Assembly: GCA_030765045.1 (NCBI GenBank) | Contig: CM060965.1 | Coordinates: forward strand, 21,673,585-21,737,584 | Length of the DNA stretch: 64,000 nucleotides | Reading direction: 5' to 3' | Source: Tenodera sinensis | Taxonomy: Eukaryota > Arthropoda > Insecta > Mantodea > Mantidae | Shown here: positions 25,201 to 34,384 of the stretch, piece after piece | Layout of the letters: each line of letters starts with the position of its first letter | Position numbering within the stretch: the stretch's first letter is position 1 | The notes under the pieces: model-generated | Databases searched by the model: none | Told to the model about the DNA's origin: nothing | The model's input: the letters and a program-made list of their open reading frames with translations, nothing else | Position numbers and translations under genes: made by a program

Positions 25201-27081
25201 CTTGAAATTTCCATTACAGATGCTATTTGCTTTCCATGTGCAAACATTCAGTGTTGGATGACATGAATTGAGGTCAATTCCCTCATGCAACTGGTTTATC
25301 TTATTTCCATTCTATGGTTCTGGGTTGTAGGTTTCAAATTTTTTGTGACAGTTTTTGTTTAAAGCATCAAAATATGAACTAAAAGATATGTGTATAGTCC
25401 ACAGGGCCTCACAGAGTGCAAAATGTTACTACGAAAAGTTGAGCTCAATGCAAACCTCCCACTCGCTCTTTCCTTACGCTTGTCTCTCTCGCTTTGCGGT
25501 CATCCCGCTTCTTCACTGCATAATGTTTACTGTGGTGCACAGTGTTAAATTGACGAATTTGGGTTTTAATACTAAATCTGGTCCTTTTACTTTTAAGGTT
25601 CTAGAAAGCACTGGTATTAACCTCATTTTTACTTTCTCTACTGGTAAGTAGGGGAAGTATTGTATTCCACTCAAAAATTTGATGTCGAGATTTCACCGGA
25701 AATATATATTTTGAGGCCCCCTGAATCCAAAAAGAGCATTTTTAGAAGGTATTTAGAAGTCTGTTACAGTCTGTGGACAGCATAACTCGAAAACAAAAAG
25801 TCTGTTAAAAACCAAAGTTGGTATTTAAATTTAATGTCTTTCAAGGATGCAACACGAAGATTTTGAAGAAAATAGCCCCACCCTAAACTACCCTTTACAT
25901 GGAAAATTTTTCGAAAATTTTGATTTTTTTGAAAATGGCTCTTAACGATTTTGATTAAGATGTCATATGTTTGAGATATTTTTATGACAAATGAAATGTA
26001 TATCTTGAATTTTCTGGTTATAGCCCCTGTAGTCGTATTTACTCTGGATGACTTTTGCATAACTATTAAACCGTTAGAGATAGACCTAATCTTACTATAC
26101 AAAAAATGTAGATCTTGCTAAAATACACAATTTATGTCTCAATAAATTTTCTTGTAGGGTGAACCGTTTCGGAGATATTCCTTATTATGTGTGTGAGTTT
26201 CGGAAAACTTAGAACTTTCGTGAAATGGGTCATCGTTATTCATTTTTTTATATGTTACGTGTTCAGAGAGAATGAAATCTCAAAGCTTTAAAAGATTTGT
26301 CTATCGCACAAAGCTTACTGTATTCTAACATTCCCTTGCACCTACAAGGAAATAAGTAATAAGATAAGTTGTACAAATGTTTATCTTAACACGAAGAAGA
26401 TATAGGAATAAGAGTTTGTAAGAATGGTTAGTACAAGAGTAGAGAAAGTCATGCGAGTGCAACAGATCAGATTTTTTTTATATGTTAAGTGTGTAAAGAC
26501 AACAGAATCTCAAAGCTTTAAAACATTTGACTATCGTACAAAGCCTACTGTATTCCAACATTCCCTTGCACCTACAAGGAAATAAGCAATAAGATAAGTT
26601 GTACAAATGTTTATCTTAACACAAAGAAGATATAGGAATAAGAGTTTGTAAGAATGGTTAGTACAAGAGTAGAGAAAGTCATGCGAGTGCAACACATCAG
26701 ATTTTTTGATAAAATTATTACACTTTATTACATGACAATAAATATGCTTAAGCAAAATAGGCAGCATCCCAAGTCAATACAAAAAGAATGGGATAGGATC
26801 AGTTGGAAACGTAACCACAAAATTAATGAACATTTCTCTTTAAGTCTTTATGCAATGTATCTTTACTTTTTGATTCACTCCATGATTAGCAATTCTGATT
26901 TGGTGATATTTTGAATGTTTTTGTAACAGGTGTGGCAACAGAGATGTCTGTATTAGATGGAGTAGTTGTGTCTCCTCTTGACAAGGCATATGAGAAACCA
27001 CCAGAGAAGAAAGAGGGTGAAGAAGATGACATGGAAGCAGATGGTGGTGGTGACGAAGCAATGGAAACTACGGATAATTAA
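10203..27081 (+). CDS. ILF2: Interleukin enhancer-binding factor 2 (NF45), complete
   Basis: Eight coding exons: 10203-10364, 11825-11953, 14001-14169, 16132-16294, 16447-16567, 21549-21660, 23495-23647, 26930-27081. They join in phase to 1161 nt, 386 aa plus TAA (human about 390 aa). NF45 pairs with NF90-family proteins through its DZF domain and acts in dsRNA-related transcription, splicing and ribosome biogenesis in the nucleus. Visible landmarks: an RG-rich start (VRGRGRGGMGRGMGRPG), PFVPRHPFD, AFPRVKP, then the nucleotidyltransferase-like DZF fold (GSFKKGTMITGHNVADIVVI, SSSDATVRVL, NLRKLDPELHLD, RWFEENA, FEPLSPWMLDLL, MNNPSRQ, AAGLFLPGSAG, SLEQQDMVC), and an acidic tail YEKPPEKKEGEEDD. 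One donor (16295) is the weak GTTTGT. The intron between 16567 and 21549 holds a LINE RNase H copy in the same direction. The 5' UTR is probably spliced, because ATTAG precedes the ATG by about 20 bases. The product is the clear orthologue; only the UTRs are uncertain. Confidence 0.97.
10603..11040. repeat. SINE family 1, two copies joined
   Basis: Starts with GCCAACAAGCTTACTGTTGG and an arm that is mirrored by AACACCAACAGTAAATTTGTTGG at about 10738-10760, then a second copy with box A-like TAGCTTAATGGTTAAAGC and box B GGTTCAAATCCC at about 10981. It lies in ILF2 intron 1. The mirrored ends make a hairpin of about 35 paired bases. Confidence 0.75.
11641..11745 (+). repeat. SINE family 1 fragment
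   Basis: ACGAACTGGTTTGAGAATTTAATGCC followed by TAGCTCAGTGGTAGAGC and the AAGTTCCAGTTCTACCTCTC end. The piece between box A and the tail, including box B, is deleted. It ends 80 bases before ILF2 exon 2. Confidence 0.65.
13449..13582. repeat. SINE family 1 terminal hairpin copy
   Basis: TTTATGCCAACAGACTTACTGTTGG followed by AAACACATAAGCCGTGTGTGGGC and mirrored AGGTAGAATTAGAACTGA / TCAGTTCCGATTCTACCTC ends. The tRNA-like core is almost wholly lost, leaving a foldback. ILF2 intron 2. Confidence 0.6.
14816..15090 (+). mobile_element. Non-LTR retrotransposon C-terminal fragment
   Basis: One frame reads WIGHTLRKESENITRQVLEW, then a stop in place of Gly, then ELKAMNKSWEEMQVLSRNRV and WWQRFITVVCST, the usual C-terminal end of LINE polyproteins whose reverse transcriptase is followed by a WxGHxLR block. 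A TGATTGATTGATC microsatellite-like tail follows. The rest of the element is missing. Located in ILF2 intron 3. Confidence 0.75.
15113..15240 (-). ncRNA. Hammerhead ribozyme-like motif in an inverted repeat
   Basis: The minus strand reads CTGATGA (15203-15209), a stem II of GGGAGC paired to GCTCTT around the loop AAGTTGG, then GAAAC (15178-15182) followed by TGGTC. GAAAC-TG-GTC can form the two-pair stem III and the NUH cleavage triplet GUC seen in minimal hammerheads. The motif lies between inverted arms TTATAATGAAAACTGAGTC (15115-15133) and its complement at 15219-15237. Stem I is weak as written. Hammerheads of this small-stem-III kind are known from Penelope-like elements. Confidence 0.55.
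15330..15830 (-). repeat. Dispersed repeat, copy A (inverted partner at 23845)
   Basis: About 500 bases match 23845-24420 in reverse complement, e.g. CTTTTTCAGTACAGTTGCAATATAG and CTAATTTCATGCAAATAATAG class segments (given here as landmarks). No open frame or terminal repeat was recognised, so the class is unknown. Both copies lie in ILF2 introns and could pair in the pre-mRNA. Confidence 0.65.
16858..17640 (+). pseudogene. LINE RNase H domain and zinc-knuckle-like tail, nonsense mutated
   Basis: One frame reads DGAGAGVTCHLFSYY (first Asp), REIEAIQMAL (Glu), VILSDSRAAIIAI (Asp), LVFQWIPAHCGLSGNEKADF (final His/Asp region): a complete RNase H active-site set as in I/Jockey-type elements. TAG at 17293 replaces the Tyr present in the copy at 49.9 kb. 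The frame then continues to TAG at 17593 with CPLCDLQEEMDQDYLQICPA, a CCHC-like segment. It sits in ILF2 intron 5 in the sense direction. Upstream RT is absent. Confidence 0.88.
17743..17841 (+). other. Orphan exon-like open segment
   Basis: A 99-base segment with TTCCTTTTAG before it and AG|GTAAGT after it, open for 32 codons in one frame (KIQQIYKQMWHYELVFQKPQ, then SAFDFNYLQQIL). Codon use looks coding-like. In the ILF2 frame (phase 0) it would give a stop after six codons, so it is not an ILF2 coding exon. I do not recognise the peptide. It may be a poison exon, a piece captured by a repeat, or chance. Confidence 0.35.
17846..17925 (+). repeat. End fragment of the hammerhead-associated repeat family
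   Basis: GTGAAGCTTCTAGTCTCTAAG to TTTCACTGTTAGTAGCTTCAG, matching in reverse the ends at 3245-3310, 20530-20612 and 50430-50620. Confidence 0.5.
17926..20229. other. Intron 5 of ILF2, mostly unique sequence
   Basis: No exon or transposase was recognised. A tRNA-like segment GGTAGCTGAGTGGTGAAATGC with GGGTTCAAATC (18889-18945) suggests one further SINE head, poorly preserved. The inverted words GACAGCTAGCTGATTCACTCACCTGCAAA (about 18276) and TTTGCAGGTGAGTCAGTCAGCCAGG (about 18734), each about 25 bases, form a possible terminal pair. Confidence 0.4.
20236..20460 (-). repeat. SINE family 1 copy
   Basis: Contains, read on the minus strand, TAGCTTAATGGTTAGAGCAG (box A) and GGTTCAAATACC (box B), then the body to ACTTACAATATTGTAAGT. 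More diverged than the copies at 29 and 48 kb. Confidence 0.65.
20530..20612 (-). repeat. End fragment of the hammerhead-associated repeat family
   Basis: CTGAAGCTGTTAACAGTGAAGC and TTAGAGACTAAAAGCTTCACTT match the outer parts of the repeats at 3245 and 50430. No core motif remains. Confidence 0.45.
20861..21420 (+). mobile_element. 560-bp inverted-repeat element with DUF4817-like HTH peptide
   Basis: The two ends are reverse complements over about 170 bases, from CAGTGTTGTTAGTTTAAGAA inward, with around 10% mismatch. Between them is an open frame (20988-21257) reading YSVSELAYIVKSYF, RTRRKFRRKFPDRPVRHRDS, VRKLVKKFMETGCVINKKK: the helix-turn-helix found at the N-terminus of many insect mariner-like transposases (DUF4817 type). 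The catalytic part is gone. TA follows the right end; the left neighbour is TT, so the duplication is not intact. It is in ILF2 intron 5, close before exon 6. Confidence 0.75.
21820..21960 (-). repeat. Diverged tRNA-like SINE
   Basis: On the minus strand, ATGGTAACTCAGTGGTTAAGAG and GGTTCAAATCCTGTCTATGGC give box A and box B at tRNA spacing. Body sequence no longer matches family 1 well. ILF2 intron 6. Confidence 0.55.
22508..23158. mobile_element. MITE-like element, copy A
   Basis: About 650 bases bounded by AAGGGAAGTTATTAC and its near complement GTAATGGCTTCCCTT. An inverted copy lies at 28270-28897 and shares internal landmarks (ATCAGCTGATTTTG, GTGTGATGTCCCAT, CACCCACACAAT). Sequence similarity continues some tens of bases beyond the right TIR, so the true ends may lie further out. 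No coding capacity. ILF2 intron 6. Confidence 0.65.
23845..24420 (+). repeat. Dispersed repeat, copy B
   Basis: Reverse-complement partner of 15330-15830, in ILF2 intron 7. It includes a poly-T run at about 24332-24350. Confidence 0.65.
25112..25150 (+). repeat. Mariner-like terminal repeat remnant
   Basis: TATGAGGGTGGATCGGAAAGTAATTC resembles the terminal repeat of mariner elements, which commonly carry a GGTCGGAAAGTAAT core preceded by TA. No partner end was found within reach. Confidence 0.4.
25628..26250 (+). repeat. Decayed dispersed repeat
   Basis: 25660-25735 matches 49350-49440 (AAAAATTTGATGTCGAGATT versus AAAAATTTGATGCCAAGATT), and 25930-26130 matches 36950-37120 (GATATT, ATGACA, GGAGATAGAC, AAAATGTAGA landmarks). 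Non-coding now; class not recognised. ILF2 intron 7. Confidence 0.5.
26251..26710 (+). repeat. 230-bp tandem duplication
   Basis: The block starting TATGTTACGTGTTCAGAGAG at 26251 is repeated from 26481 (TATGTTAAGTGTGTAAAGAC), with about 95% identity over most of the unit and more divergence in the first 30 bases. It ends about 220 bases before the last ILF2 exon and contains AT-rich and AGTCATGCGAGTGCAAC segments. Confidence 0.85.
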
Positions 27082-27141
27082 TTGATGCATACATTTGTGT
27101 ATATGATTTATACAGATAGATATATGAATGTCTGTTGCTGA

Positions 27142-27147
27142 AATAAA
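27142..27147 (+). terminator. Poly(A) signal of ILF2
   Basis: AATAAA about 60 bases after the ILF2 stop codon, followed by a T-rich stretch. It is the only canonical hexamer in the immediate 3' region, so a short 3' UTR is likely. Confidence 0.7.
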
Positions 27148-27423
27148 TATTTTATTAGTTTCTTGATAAGCATCTGTGTCTTAAGTTATTCGTGATGTTC
27201 TCAGTTTTATTGTGCGTCTTGTACTTTCATATTAATGAAACAGGATTATACCATTTTACTGCAGTAACTGAGAATGTGTAATGTGTCTTTAAACTACTTG
27301 TCATTTTCTATTTGTAAAAATAAAAAGGATTGTCCTCTTATTCTGCAAATATTTATTACATGTTTCACAATTACTCCAGTTCAGCTCAGAGCCCTGTTTG
27401 GATTCTTGTAAGGAAACCAGCAC

Positions 27424-27628
27424 AATTTAAACCAAAAAGGTAAGTAAAATAATAACACTAAACAACACATAATTTACCGGAACATGTTTCGGAGGCTGAC
27501 TTTCCTCCATTATCAACCGGACATTGACATTGATAATGGAGGAAAGTCAGCCTACAAAACATGTTCCGGTCAATTATAAGTCAGTCTTGTTTAGTGTTAT
27601 TAATCGACTTACCTTTTTGGTTTAAATT
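27424..27628. repeat. Palindrome with paired hammerhead-like cores
   Basis: Arms 27424-27516 and 27530-27628 are near-perfect reverse complements. In each strand sense one reads TTGATAATGGAGG, loop AAAGTCAG, CCTCC (CCTAC in one arm), GAAAC or AAAAC, ATGTTCCGG. ATTGAC before and GTCAAT after the core in the right arm can pair as stem I. The outer parts (GTTATT-GACTCACCTTTT type, AGAAGTTTGAAAACAGTGTTG type) are shared with the Penelope fragment at 51112-51670. It lies 350 bases after the ILF2 stop. Confidence 0.6.
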
Positions 27629-28269
27629 GAATATTACAACACTGTTTTCAAACTTCCAAGAAAGAAGATAACCAGCACAATGTTTACAAGAGTCAAATGG
27701 GACACATCTGCTAGAACAGTACTATAGAAGTCCTTTGCCTCATCTGTCGCTTCAAAATAATACAGGAGTTCCTTTAGTTGTTCTCTTTTTCATTAGATAC
27801 CATGTTAACTTCTGGAAGAACACAGATATTTAACATTGCTGCATGTTTAAATCATGGGTTTAGTCCACATGCCTCCTCTGTACACGCTGCATATGTAATC
27901 TGTTCTTCAGCAGAAACATTACTTTCAGTTGATTTTTTTGTAAGCAAATCTCTCTTTGTAGGACCATCTTAAGGAGCAATATGAATTGCAACACTGAGAA
28001 CTTGGCTACAAGTCCAAAATTTTCCAGTTCTTGTTGAGGATCTTCACTGTGCTGATTCCCTGATATCTTGTAATAATCACAGGGAGTAAAAATTTCTTTC
28101 ATTTTTATGTTTTCTTTATTCTTCCAAATACATGATCTGTAGCCATATAGCTATGTATGACTGTGTTGACATAACCCAATAAATAAACCTAAAATGTAAT
28201 CATCCTACTCATTAATTTTAACTAATTGGACAAGTTTCGCTGTTTTAAACACTTCCACATAGAGGATAG

Positions 28270-28897
28270 AAGGGAAGTCGTTACATTTAAACCAGTGATA
28301 GATCTTGGTATTTGGAACACATTTTGTACCATAAGTTTTTGTCTCTATTTCCTATGGATATATTTTAGTTTTGTCGAAAACAAGCTGGTAACAGTGCAAA
28401 TTGTGTGGGTGTCACTTTCACTAGGTCAATATATAAACACTGCAGTGTGGTCTTGTGAATGTAAATAAATACCATGCCATTTCCTTCCATGTGTACTGTG
28501 CGAGTGTAGGCCAATCAGAATTGTTACCTCTCAAAACATTACACCATCCGTAAGCAACCAACCTGTTTACTTCCAGAAGCCAGTTCAATTCCCTGACCAA
28601 CCTCAACGTAACATTGCAGAGTTAATTCACGTCTGAAAAAGCTATTTAGTATATTCTTTTAAGTGATTAATTATTTCGAAATCCTGTGTGATGTCCCATA
28701 ATTACTAGACATAAGTTACTCTACGCATCTTACAAGAAATAAACTATTATTTTTGTATATCCTAGTGGAGTTACATATCCAATTTGGAACAAAAACCATT
28801 TATTTTTTCAAAATCAGCTGATCAAAGAACAAAATGCCATTAGACTTTTTTGTTTGTAATGCTTCTGTGAAACATTAGGAGTGTAATAAGTTCCCTT
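28270..28897. mobile_element. MITE-like element, copy B (inverted)
   Basis: Bounded by AAGGGAAGTCGTTAC and GTAATAAGTTCCCTT; inverted relative to the copy at 22508. The two copies are about 80% alike by eye and share the central CAGTTCAATTCCCTGACCAA segment. Non-coding. Confidence 0.65.
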
Positions 28898-29099
28898 CCA
28901 GTCGGTATACAAAAACAATTTGTGTTGTGTAACTTTTTTGTGGTATTGACCATTTTCAGAATATTGCATCCTGAGTGACATCTAATGGATCTGCTTGACA
29001 GTTTGCAATTTTTGCTTTTCATTTTCCTTCCAATGCAACAGCTTGCCATGAATAAACATTTGAATACTGTTTGTCGGTTGAAACTAAGCATGTCTTGCT

Positions 29100-29625
29100 T
29101 ATTTATTTATGCCAACAAACTTACTGTTGGTGTATGAGAGGTAGAACTGGAACTTAAAAATTCAATGCCACAGCTGGGATTTGAATCACAGACCTTCCGC
29201 TTACCAGGTGGGTGCTCTAATCATTGAGCTACTGTGACAATCTGCCAGAATGGCATTGAATTCTCAAACCAGTTCGTATTTCTCCTGGTAAACCACAAAG
29301 GCAGTCTCACATCAGAGACAATTAGCCCAATGGTGACTTACTATTGTAAGTACTTTATGTCCCAGGATTAAATAACCTTCAGATGGTAATTATTATTTAT
29401 TTATGCCAACAGTAAGTTTGTTGGCATAAATAATAATTACTGTTGGTGTTTTTAAACACAAGCCTTGTGTGGGCATGTTTGAGAGGTAGAACTTAAAAAT
29501 TCAATGTCATTCTGGCAGGTTGTTGCAGTGGCTTAATGGTTAGAGCATCTGCCTAGTAAGGGTAGGGTCTGTGGTTCAAATCCCAGCTGTGGCACTGAAT
29601 TTTTAAGTTCCAGTTCTACCTCTCA
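29100..29625. repeat. SINE family 1, full copy plus second partial copy
   Basis: First copy in minus sense: GAGGTAGAACTGGAACTTAA, box B as GGATTTGAATCAC, box A as AATCATTGAGCTACTGTGAC, body to TTATTTATGCCAACA. A second copy follows in plus sense with GGCTTAATGGTTAGAGC and GGTTCAAATCCC, joined by a perfect GCCAACAGTAAGTTTGTTGGC palindrome at 29404. This is the best-preserved example of the family here. Confidence 0.8.
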
Positions 29626-30289
29626 TGTCTTGCTTAGTTTGAAATTATACTTGGAACAACAATATATTTACTATGTTTCCATGACAAATTCAATACGTAA
29701 TAAGTTCTTTTTCTGGATTGAATACCTCATGGAAATGTGGATTCAAACGAAGCTGAACCACTGGATCCGATCTGCTTATTTCATGGGATCGGATCAAAAT
29801 TGTGTTGCTTGGAAACAGCTATCAATTTGAATCTGCCAAAGGTGCTAACTTTTACTGTACCTGTTGTAATACGCTGCACACTTGTCAGTTTGTTTTCTTA
29901 GTGAAAATGGTGTACTAAAAGAAAACAACAATGCCACTTCTATAATCTCAAAATATATTCTTCTCAAAAACACTTACTAACCTCAAAACCTTGTTAAAAT
30001 ATGTAGAGAACATTTTTACAGGTTTGCCAACATAAACCAAGTGACCATCTTAAAAGCTTGAATTATTTCTGTTTGAGCTTTGCAGATCCAAAGTGATCTC
30101 ACTTTCAGATTGAATTCAACACGGAAATGAACTCAAATCGAGTTTAATTCCACATGGAAGCATAGTAATTATGAGCAATTTAACATGCACAAAAGAATTA
30201 CTTTTTCTACAAATATTACAACATATAATGGATATAGGAAATTTGTTGGTAGGGAAAGTCATATGAATGTAACACCTCAAAATGTTTTT

Positions 30290-30480
30290 GCCTTTATTCT
30301 CCCCTAATTGACATGATACAACACACATTTGTGCTAAAGCCTTTACACACACCTTCTGACTACATTTATCTCACAAAATGACTAGAATATTAATACACAG
30401 TATGGCTAATTAATATCTTTTTGTTTTAATACTTGCAGTAATTCAAGTATGAAATTGAACAATATGCCTAACATACAAGT
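30290..30480. repeat. Dispersed repeat, pair with 36640-36800
   Basis: TACAACACACATTTGTGCTAAAGC and ACAATATGCCTAACATACAAG match ACAACATATATTTGTACTAAAGC and GAAATATGCCTTACCTAATATATACAAG at 36650-36785. Unknown class. Confidence 0.45.
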
Positions 30481-30481
30481 A

Positions 30482-30861
30482 TAGGGTCTTTAAAACATAT
30501 GGTAACCAATTTCGCAGGCTCTCCCCACTGCATGAGAAAACCCAGAGAGTATAAATGTTCTTGCTCACTTGCTTAAACTCAGCAGCAATCCTTGTGAATT
30601 TGTGCATGCTGTTATCACTAAGTTCCTGTAAGTACAGAGATTAGAACAAGGATTTCTGCCACTGAGCTTAGGTGAGGGAGTAAGAACATTTTTATGAGAC
30701 ATGCTGCCTATTTAAGAGCAGAAGGTCAACATTTCTAGCATCTACAAAAGGTAAGGATTTCAGCATCCCTCTGACGGCACAATTTACCTAGAAACTTTCA
30801 ATTCTCCTGCACAATGGAGAGACTTGCAAAATGGGTTACCACATGTTTTAAAGACCTTATA
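30482..30861. mobile_element. 380-bp MITE with mariner-like TA ends
   Basis: TAGGGTCTTTAAAACATATGGTAACC at the left and GGTTACCACATGTTTTAAAGACCTTA at the right are inverted repeats over about 45 bases, with TA at both borders. The interior has no open frame. It inserted next to the dispersed repeat ending at 30480. Confidence 0.7.
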
Positions 30862-33140
30862 GCTGTTAAACCATTTTGACATTTCTTCATTCAGTTAACA
30901 AATAGTGTGTAAAAGGAGACTATTCTCTACTTTTAAGGGATTCTTCTTCTTGACAATATCTTATTATTTTTCAGTATGAGTAGGTACCTTATTACAAATT
31001 CAAATTTAGTAATTCATAATTCTAAAACTAAAATAACCAGTGACTCCCAAACTAATGAACACAAGAGAGTCAGGAGCGAGGGGGCACAGAACAAATGGAG
31101 AGAGAGAGAAGGAAAAAAATTATAAATAAATAGTCACTTTGATATAACTTTTCTAAAATTAAATTACATTAGAACTATACTCACAGATTAACCCATGGAA
31201 TATAACATACTGTTCTATGCATATTTTGTTTTCTGTTTGGTGCTTTATAAATTGTTAATTACGTTAAGCACCAATAAGGTAACATTCTTATTAACTGCTG
31301 GAAATAAAGGGTTCAATGTGGATCTTATTTCCATAAAAACTAAAAATGAGAAGCAAGAGATTTTGGCAGAAGATATGAGAACACTCTTGGCAACATTAGG
31401 CATGTAACAATTCTCGGGCAGATCCAACACAAGCTTCAGTAGGTAAGCATAGAGTTGGTGTCATCACGGAGGGCTTCATTAGTTTTGAGGACCTGGATGT
31501 AGTTTTATGTGACTGAGAAGTGTCACTGTAGTGCCAACAAAGTCAATAATATAGCATAAACTTTCTCAGCACTATAACACATTCAGCCATAGTTTCATAT
31601 GCAATACTTCAAGAAACTAAACAATAATAAAGTAGCACTTATGCAATTGACACTAGAAACGATCATAGTTTGTAGTTAGCTGTTGCTCACAACATAATTC
31701 ATATCTGTTACAAGGAAGTATCTGTGACACTGTAATAGACAGGGTCATATGTAATGGTGGATCATGATTGCAAGTTTGTATTGTATTGTAACATTTAAAA
31801 TTAATTAATTTATTGATGCAATATTAACCCTTTTAGTACCAAGTAGTAAGGCAGCTGCCAGGCTTTAAAGTGCCAGACCTAATGTGAACAGCTTCAGAAG
31901 TACGGCTGCCTCAGTGCTTAGCTGACTATATTAGCTCTCAAAACACCATACTGTAGTGACGGCCTTTATCTTTCCAAAGGCAGGTATATGACATACTTCT
32001 GGCTTTCATAACATTAAACAACCCCTCAGTGTGTATTTGTATGCGGTGCATTTCCTGTGAAAAATGACAAGTGGTTCTTGCAAGGTTTTTTGCAGCAGGC
32101 ATAGATGATGAAAAGCTGTTTTATTTCGATTGGTGTGAGGTAAATGCTTATGAACTTTTATAAGACACTGGCATTGATTTTTATAACATCATTCCGGGTC
32201 ACTACTATCTGCTTAGCTCCATTATTACTAGTATTGTTTAATAGTGTAATTTAATATTGGTAAAACATTAAACAGCCATGTGAAAACAATACGTTTGTAT
32301 TTCAACAGAATGTTTTGCAATAATTATAGTGTGTCATTACTCTAAAATGATAAATCTTTAGTTTATTGGTGGATATCAAGAAAAATGTACCTAAACCATA
32401 CTTCTGCACCTTATTCTTTTACAGGATATAATTTTACTAAATTAAAGAAATCTAGAATAATAATGCACAATGTTTCATATAAGAACCTGTTCTATCATTT
32501 CTCATAGATATATTTTAAATTATATTAATAGACTTTTAATAATGAATTTTTAGGCGAAAACAAAATTTTCTTTAAAAAAATCTTTACCTTTAATGCTACA
32601 TTTAGAAGTTATTGAGGGGTTGATATTATAGATGGAAATCGTACTAAATGGGCCTTGGTTTAGGAACAGTATCATTGCTTTATCCACTAGGGATAGTTTC
32701 TGCAATAACAACTTTCAACATAAAAACCTGTGGCAGTTTACACCGGTGATGGATGGCAGGTCTCTGGTTTTTTACAGCCGACTTCTGAAATATGAGCAAA
32801 TCGGCTCATGGCACTAACAGGTTAAGCATACTTTCTGCATGCCTAAACAGTCTAACAATGGAAGTATGAAACTCTTCTTGCCGAAAGCTGTTTTGGAATT
32901 TTAATGGTAGAAACAATTTGTCCTAAAAAGGCTCCAGTAAAACATACCACTACCAGTTTTTATGCATGGCTGAGAAATGCAGCAACACATCACCATTTAT
33001 AGTGTGTTTATAGATTGGATGGACCACCCCATGGCGGCACTGGACTGGTGCGGCACCCTCTGCCAGAGTCAACACATAAAAGACCAGCAAATCATGAGTA
33101 CAGTACACCAATTACTGTAATAACTTACATTAGGCTTACC
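30862..33140. other. Intergenic, no gene recognised
   Basis: About 2.3 kb without a recognisable gene or repeat head. A plus-strand open frame at 31195-31407 encodes a hydrophobic start and a lysine-rich tail, but there is no family match and no supporting splice or polyA context. Confidence 0.4.
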
Positions 33141-33149
33141 TGCATTACA

Positions 33150-33850
33150 ACAGATGTTGAAATTGACAATCTTTAATGCGAAAACATTCCCTATATCTCC
33201 AAAAACCCCAAATGACCTAGCTGTCGACGGGCCCTTAAACCCCACCCACTCTCCAAAAACAATTCTGGTTTACTCGCAAGAGCTCATGTTGACCAAATGC
33301 CTATATTTTTCTCATGATTTTCTCCTTCAATTCTTGTAACGTGTGCAAATTTGATTCTTACACTTTATTCTTCAACATTCCCCATAAATACAAATTGTAT
33401 GGAGATAGGTTAGGGAACGAGGTGGCCATAATCCTCGACTAAGTATTCTGTCACAATACACACTTCCCAATTCATGCATAGAATTAGGAGCAATGGTGTG
33501 TGCTATAGCTGAATCCTGCTGAAATCAGCCACACAATCTTTCATTTCTTATTAGTTGCAGAAATAAATTATTTAAAATAGAATTTACATAAATGTGTGAA
33601 TCAACTGCTGTCATAAAATACGGTACCGATAATTCTATGTACACTGGCTGCCCACCAAACCCTAACTTTGCAGCATGGTGAAGAACTTCATGAATAATAT
33701 GGGGATTTTTGGTAAACCAGAATTGTTTTCAGAGATATAGAGAATGTGTTTGTGTTGAAGGTCATCAACTTTGACATCTGTTGTGATGCAGGTAAGCCAA
33801 CGTAAATTAGTATAGTATGTAGTTATCTTCTGCTCTGACTTGCTGATCAT
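33150..33850 (-). pseudogene. Decayed mariner-like transposase
   Basis: Reading the minus strand across frames gives NPHIIHEVLHHAAKLGFGGQ, FMTAVDSHIYVNSIL, FQQDSAIAHTIAPNSM (the QQD...AH region with the second catalytic Asp), CDRILSRGLWPPRS and SPYNLYLWGMLKNKV (the region of the last catalytic residue), then LHTLQELKEKIMRKI. At least two frameshifts and several stops break it. The start of the gene and terminal repeats were not found. The CTGTCGACGGGCCCTTAAAC segment at 33222 is shared with 13360 and 52840 and is another repeat. Confidence 0.7.
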
Positions 33851-34384
33851 TTACATACTTTGGCTGAGGACGCGCTGGTCCTTGCTCACTCCAGCTGATC
33901 TGCAAATGAACTATACTATAGGAAGTAACACTTATATTAAGTGATTGAAATTGATGGCTCTGGTAAGCAAGGGAGAGGAGTGATTCATGTGATAAGACAG
34001 CTACTCTACACTTCAACCAGCGATTTCCTTTTACGTCATAGAGTGTGCTGCAGCTGCAGTATCCTAAACCTTATAATTGAAATTGCAGCTAAATTATTGG
34101 TCATGGCCTTCTTAACCCACTTGACTTATCTCACAGAAATTTCAACATAGGTTTTGACATCAAAGGTTTGATACTTCCCTTGTAATAGGTTGGATTGGGA
34201 GGGCAGTAAAGATGAGCTGAAAGAAATTGTAAATATTTACATTCAATGCAGCAAGGTACAGGGCTGTTTATTTTCTGTCTAGGTGAACTTAAGCTGAATC
34301 AGCCAACAAGTAATTTAGCTGCTGGAGTGAACTGCACCTATTCTATGCCGAAAAACTGTTACATGCCATGATGTTATGATTATA

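Noticed and set aside
31195..31407. Small membrane protein gene
   Set aside because: Single AT-rich frame without homology, splice sites or polyA signal in a suitable place.
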